Shown: positions 6,382 to 8,966 of the stretch, one piece after another
Layout of the letters: the number at the start of each line of letters is the position of its first letter
How positions within the stretch are numbered: position 1 is the first letter of the stretch
From: Rhizobium sp.
GTDB lineage: Bacteria > Pseudomonadota > Alphaproteobacteria > Rhizobiales > Rhizobiaceae
DNA: 8,966 nt
Assembly: GCA_003501385.1 (NCBI GenBank)
Contig: DNPN01000237.1
Location: 8,088 to 17,053, forward strand
Reading direction: 5' to 3'
The notes under the pieces: generated by a model
Told to the model about the DNA's origin: nothing
Database searches by the model: none
Seen by the model: the letters and a program-made list of their open reading frames with translations, nothing else
Program-made: the position numbers and the translations under genes

Positions 6382-7517
6382 TGACAATAACCTCTGAAAC
6401 CACGGCTATGCCACTGAAAAAACCGTTTCTGTCACCCGTCAACCAGCGCCGTCTTGAGAATTTCAAGGCCAATAAGCGCGGCTATTGGTCTTTTTGGATT
6501 TTCATGCTGCTGTTTATCCTCAGCCTGTTTGCTGAGCTGATTGCCAATGATCGCCCGATCATCGCCTCCTACAAGGGCGAAATCCTGTTTCCGATTGTGG
6601 TGAACTACCCGGAAGAAAAATTCGGCGGCTTTCTCGCCATTACCGATTATCGCTCAAGCTTTGTCTCAGACGAGATCAACGCCCATGGCTGGATGCTGTG
6701 GCCGCCAATCCGCTATTCCTACCGCACGGTAAACTCCGAAATCCCCCATTCCGCACCCACCCGGCCCTTCTGGTTGATGGATAAGCAAGAGCGTTGCTCC
6801 GCCTATCCCAAAGGCGTCGATGATCCCAATTGCATCATCGGCAATATGAACTGGCTTGGCACCGATGATCAGGCCCGCGATGTGGCAGCTCGAATGATCT
6901 ATGGCTTTCGCATCTCAGTGCTGTTTGGCCTGACACTGACGATTTTCTCGGCCATTATCGGTGTCTCCGCCGGTGCCGTGCAGGGCTATTTCGGCGGATG
7001 GACAGACCTTTTGATGCAGCGGTTTATCGAAATCTGGTCGTCGGTGCCGGTGCTCTACATTCTGCTGATTATCGCCTCGATTTTGCCGCCCGGTTTCTTT
7101 GTGCTGCTGGGAATCATGCTGCTGTTTTCCTGGGTGCATTTTGTTGGCATTGTCCGCGCCGAATTCCTGCGGGCCAGAAACTTTGAATATGTCAATGCCG
7201 CCCGCGCTTTGGGCGTTGGCAACTGGACCATCATGTTCCGCCATCTTCTGCCCAATGCCATGGTGGCAACGCTGACGTTTTTGCCCTTTATCCTGTCCGG
7301 CTCCATCACCACCCTGACCTCGCTGGATTTTCTGGGCTTTGGCATGCCGCCGGGCTCTGCCTCGCTGGGGGAACTGATTGCCCAAGGCAAGCGCAATTTG
7401 CAGGCCCCGTGGCTGGGGCTGACGGCCTTCTTCACCATGGCCATCATGCTGTCTCTGCTGATTTTTGTCGGCGAAGCGGTGCGCGATGCCTTTGACCCGA
7501 GGAAGACCTTTAAATGA
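6381..7517 (+). CDS. yejE: Yej-type ABC transporter permease, YejE subunit
   Basis: YejE is the second permease, of the DppC/OppC type. The protein has 378 residues. A cytoplasmic N-terminus is followed by a first membrane span (about 36-55). A long periplasmic insert (about 56-170), characteristic of YejE compared with ordinary DppC, contains Cys139 and Cys151, which could form a disulfide. The family motif NWLGTDDQARDVAARMIYG starts at 157. Membrane spans follow from about 177, and the ATPase-contacting EAA loop is at about 269-293 (EYVNAARALGVGNWTIMFRH). GGAGGG at 6368-6373, seven bases before ATG, supports the start. It overlaps yejB by one base and yejF by four (ATGA), so the three genes are almost certainly cotranslated. 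Confidence 0.96.
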   Translation: MTITSETTAMPLKKPFLSPVNQRRLENFKANKRGYWSFWIFMLLFILSLFAELIANDRPIIASYKGEILFPIVVNYPEEKFGGFLAITDYRSSFVSDEINAHGWMLWPPIRYSYRTVNSEIPHSAPTRPFWLMDKQERCSAYPKGVDDPNCIIGNMNWLGTDDQARDVAARMIYGFRISVLFGLTLTIFSAIIGVSAGAVQGYFGGWTDLLMQRFIEIWSSVPVLYILLIIASILPPGFFVLLGIMLLFSWVHFVGIVRAEFLRARNFEYVNAARALGVGNWTIMFRHLLPNAMVATLTFLPFILSGSITTLTSLDFLGFGMPPGSASLGELIAQGKRNLQAPWLGLTAFFTMAIMLSLLIFVGEAVRDAFDPRKTFK

Positions 7518-8966
7518 GTACGCCACTTCTCTCCGTCAAAGACCTTTCCGTTGTCTTTCACCAAGGGGCTAAGGAAAGCCTTGCCGTCAACCACATCAGC
7601 TTTGACATCATGCCCGGTGAAATCGTGGCGCTGGTGGGCGAATCCGGCTCTGGCAAATCCGTGTCTGCCGCTTCTATTCTCAAACTTTTGCCCTATCCCG
7701 CCGCCAGCCATCCCTCCGGCAAAATCCTGTTTGAAGGCCGCGATGTGATGGCGTTGAACGAGCGCGACCTTCGCAAAGTGCGCGGCAATGACATCACCAT
7801 GATCTTTCAGGAGCCGATGACCTCGCTCAACCCGCTGCACAGCATTGAGCAGCAGATTGGCGAGATTCTGGAGCTGCATCAAACCGTTACGGGCGAGGCT
7901 GCCCGGCAAAAAACGCTGGAATTGCTGCGCCAAGTCGGCATTCGCGAGCCGGAAAGGCGCCTTGCGGCCTATCCGCATGAACTCTCCGGCGGCCAGCGCC
8001 AGCGGGTGATGATTGCCATGGCCTTGGCCAATCGCCCCAAATTGCTGATTGCTGATGAGCCAACCACAGCGTTGGATGTGACCGTGCAGGCGCAAATTCT
8101 GGAGCTTCTGGCCGGGTTGAAAACCCAGCACGGCATGTCCATGCTGTTCATCACCCATGATCTGGGCATTGTGCGCAAGTTTGCAGACCGCGTCTGCGTG
8201 ATGACCAAGGGTGAGATTGTCGAGACCGGCCCGGTTGCCGATATTTTTGACCATCCACAACACGCCTATACCAAAAAGCTGCTGGCCGCCGAGCCAAAGG
8301 GGGAACCGCCCAAAGCCGATACCTCCAAGCCTGTGGTGATGCAGGGGCAGGAAATTCGCGTGTGGTTTCCCATCAAGGCCGGATTTTTGCGCCGGGTGGT
8401 GGATCATGTGAAAGCCGTGGATGGTGTTGATCTGACCCTGCGCGCAGGCCAAACTCTTGGCGTGGTGGGCGAATCCGGCTCTGGCAAGACCACGCTTGGC
8501 TTGGCGCTGGCGCGGCTGATCTCCTCAAAGGGTCGCATCAGCTTTATCGGCAGTGATATCAATGGCTATTCCTTCAAAGCCATGCGCCCCTTGCGCGACC
8601 GTTTGCAGGTGGTATTTCAAGACCCGTTCGGCTCCCTCAGCCCGCGCATGTCCATCAGTGATATTATTGCCGAAGGGCTGAAAGTGCATGAGCGCGGCCT
8701 CTCAGCCAAGCAGCGCGACGAGCGCGTCTGCTGGGCGCTGGAAGAGGTGGGGCTGGATGTCTCCACCCGCTGGCGCTACGCCCATGAGTTTTCCGGCGGA
8801 CAACGCCAGCGTATTGCCATCGCCCGCGCCATGGTGCTCAAACCCCGTTTTGTCATGCTGGACGAGCCAACGTCGGCGCTGGATATGAGCGTGCAGGCGC
8901 AGGTGGTGGATCTATTGCGCGACCTGCAGGCCCGGCACGGTCTTGCCTACATGTTCATTTCCCACG
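7514..8966 (+). CDS. yejF: Yej-type ABC transporter ATPase with two nucleotide-binding domains (YejF), 3' end missing
   Basis: YejF is the cytoplasmic ATPase that drives import through YejB-YejE. A single chain carries both nucleotide-binding domains. 484 codons are present of about 540 expected. Domain 1 has Walker A GESGSGKS (42-49), Q-loop Gln99, signature LSGGQ (157-161), Walker B LLIADEP (177-183) with catalytic Glu182, and H-loop His215. A linker at about 255-280 has the oligopeptide-type HPQHAYTKKLL element just before it. Domain 2 has GESGSGKT (319-326), Gln369, FSGGQ (426-430), VMLDEP (447-452) with Glu451, and His484, the H-loop residue, as the last full codon. All sites are intact in both halves, so both look catalytic. 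The ATG overlaps the yejE stop (ATGA), with GAGGA ten bases upstream. The open frame runs off the window. Confidence 0.96.
   Translation, partial: MSTPLLSVKDLSVVFHQGAKESLAVNHISFDIMPGEIVALVGESGSGKSVSAASILKLLPYPAASHPSGKILFEGRDVMALNERDLRKVRGNDITMIFQEPMTSLNPLHSIEQQIGEILELHQTVTGEAARQKTLELLRQVGIREPERRLAAYPHELSGGQRQRVMIAMALANRPKLLIADEPTTALDVTVQAQILELLAGLKTQHGMSMLFITHDLGIVRKFADRVCVMTKGEIVETGPVADIFDHPQHAYTKKLLAAEPKGEPPKADTSKPVVMQGQEIRVWFPIKAGFLRRVVDHVKAVDGVDLTLRAGQTLGVVGESGSGKTTLGLALARLISSKGRISFIGSDINGYSFKAMRPLRDRLQVVFQDPFGSLSPRMSISDIIAEGLKVHERGLSAKQRDERVCWALEEVGLDVSTRWRYAHEFSGGQRQRIAIARAMVLKPRFVMLDEPTSALDMSVQAQVVDLLRDLQARHGLAYMFISH

Noticed and set aside
7055..8452. A 465-codon minus-strand open frame opposite yejE and yejF
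   Set aside because: The plus strand carries an unambiguous EAA permease and ABC ATPase with all motifs. The antisense frame has no domain-like pattern.

Overview
The window is an ordinary-looking chromosomal segment of an alphaproteobacterium, most probably of the family Rhizobiaceae (Agrobacterium, Allorhizobium, Rhizobium or Sinorhizobium type). This rests on the protein character (rhizobial-style DapB, a glucokinase of the E. coli Glk family and methylglyoxal synthase in one cluster, and a complete Yej-type transporter), on moderately GC-rich coding sequence, and on strong GGAGG-like ribosome binding sites. No insertion sequence, phage gene, tRNA, rRNA or CRISPR array was found. The strain cannot be named from sequence alone.

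Minus-strand half (about 1-3110). Read in the direction of transcription, the order is a MepA-type murein endopeptidase (mepA), a probable terminator overlapping its stop codon, then a tight cluster mgsA - glk - dapB with gaps of 23 and 30 bp. mgsA makes methylglyoxal from dihydroxyacetone phosphate. glk phosphorylates glucose. dapB, cut by the window edge exactly at its catalytic lysine codon, makes tetrahydrodipicolinate for lysine and meso-diaminopimelate.

Plus-strand half (about 3307-8966). After a 196-bp divergent intergenic region there is a four-gene ABC importer operon of the yejABEF type: periplasmic solute-binding protein, two permeases, and one protein with two ATPase domains, cut by the window edge at the second H-loop histidine. 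The permease and ATPase genes overlap (TGATG and ATGA junctions). The binding-protein gene is set off by a 120-bp gap.

How they may fit together: MepA cuts peptide cross-links of peptidoglycan in the periplasm, DapB supplies the diaminopimelate in those cross-links, and Yej-type importers take up peptides. In Agrobacterium a YejBEF system with the YepA binding protein has been reported as the muropeptide importer that replaces AmpG. The divergent mepA / yej arrangement therefore suggests a peptidoglycan release-and-recycling locus. This is inference from gene order. The most distinct unexplained sequence signal is a perfect 14-bp palindrome immediately upstream of the binding-protein gene's ribosome binding site.

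I found no evidence of a wholly new system. The points worth a second look are the palindrome and shared control region, the mepA-transporter link, the long MepA tail, and a TTG start for mepA.
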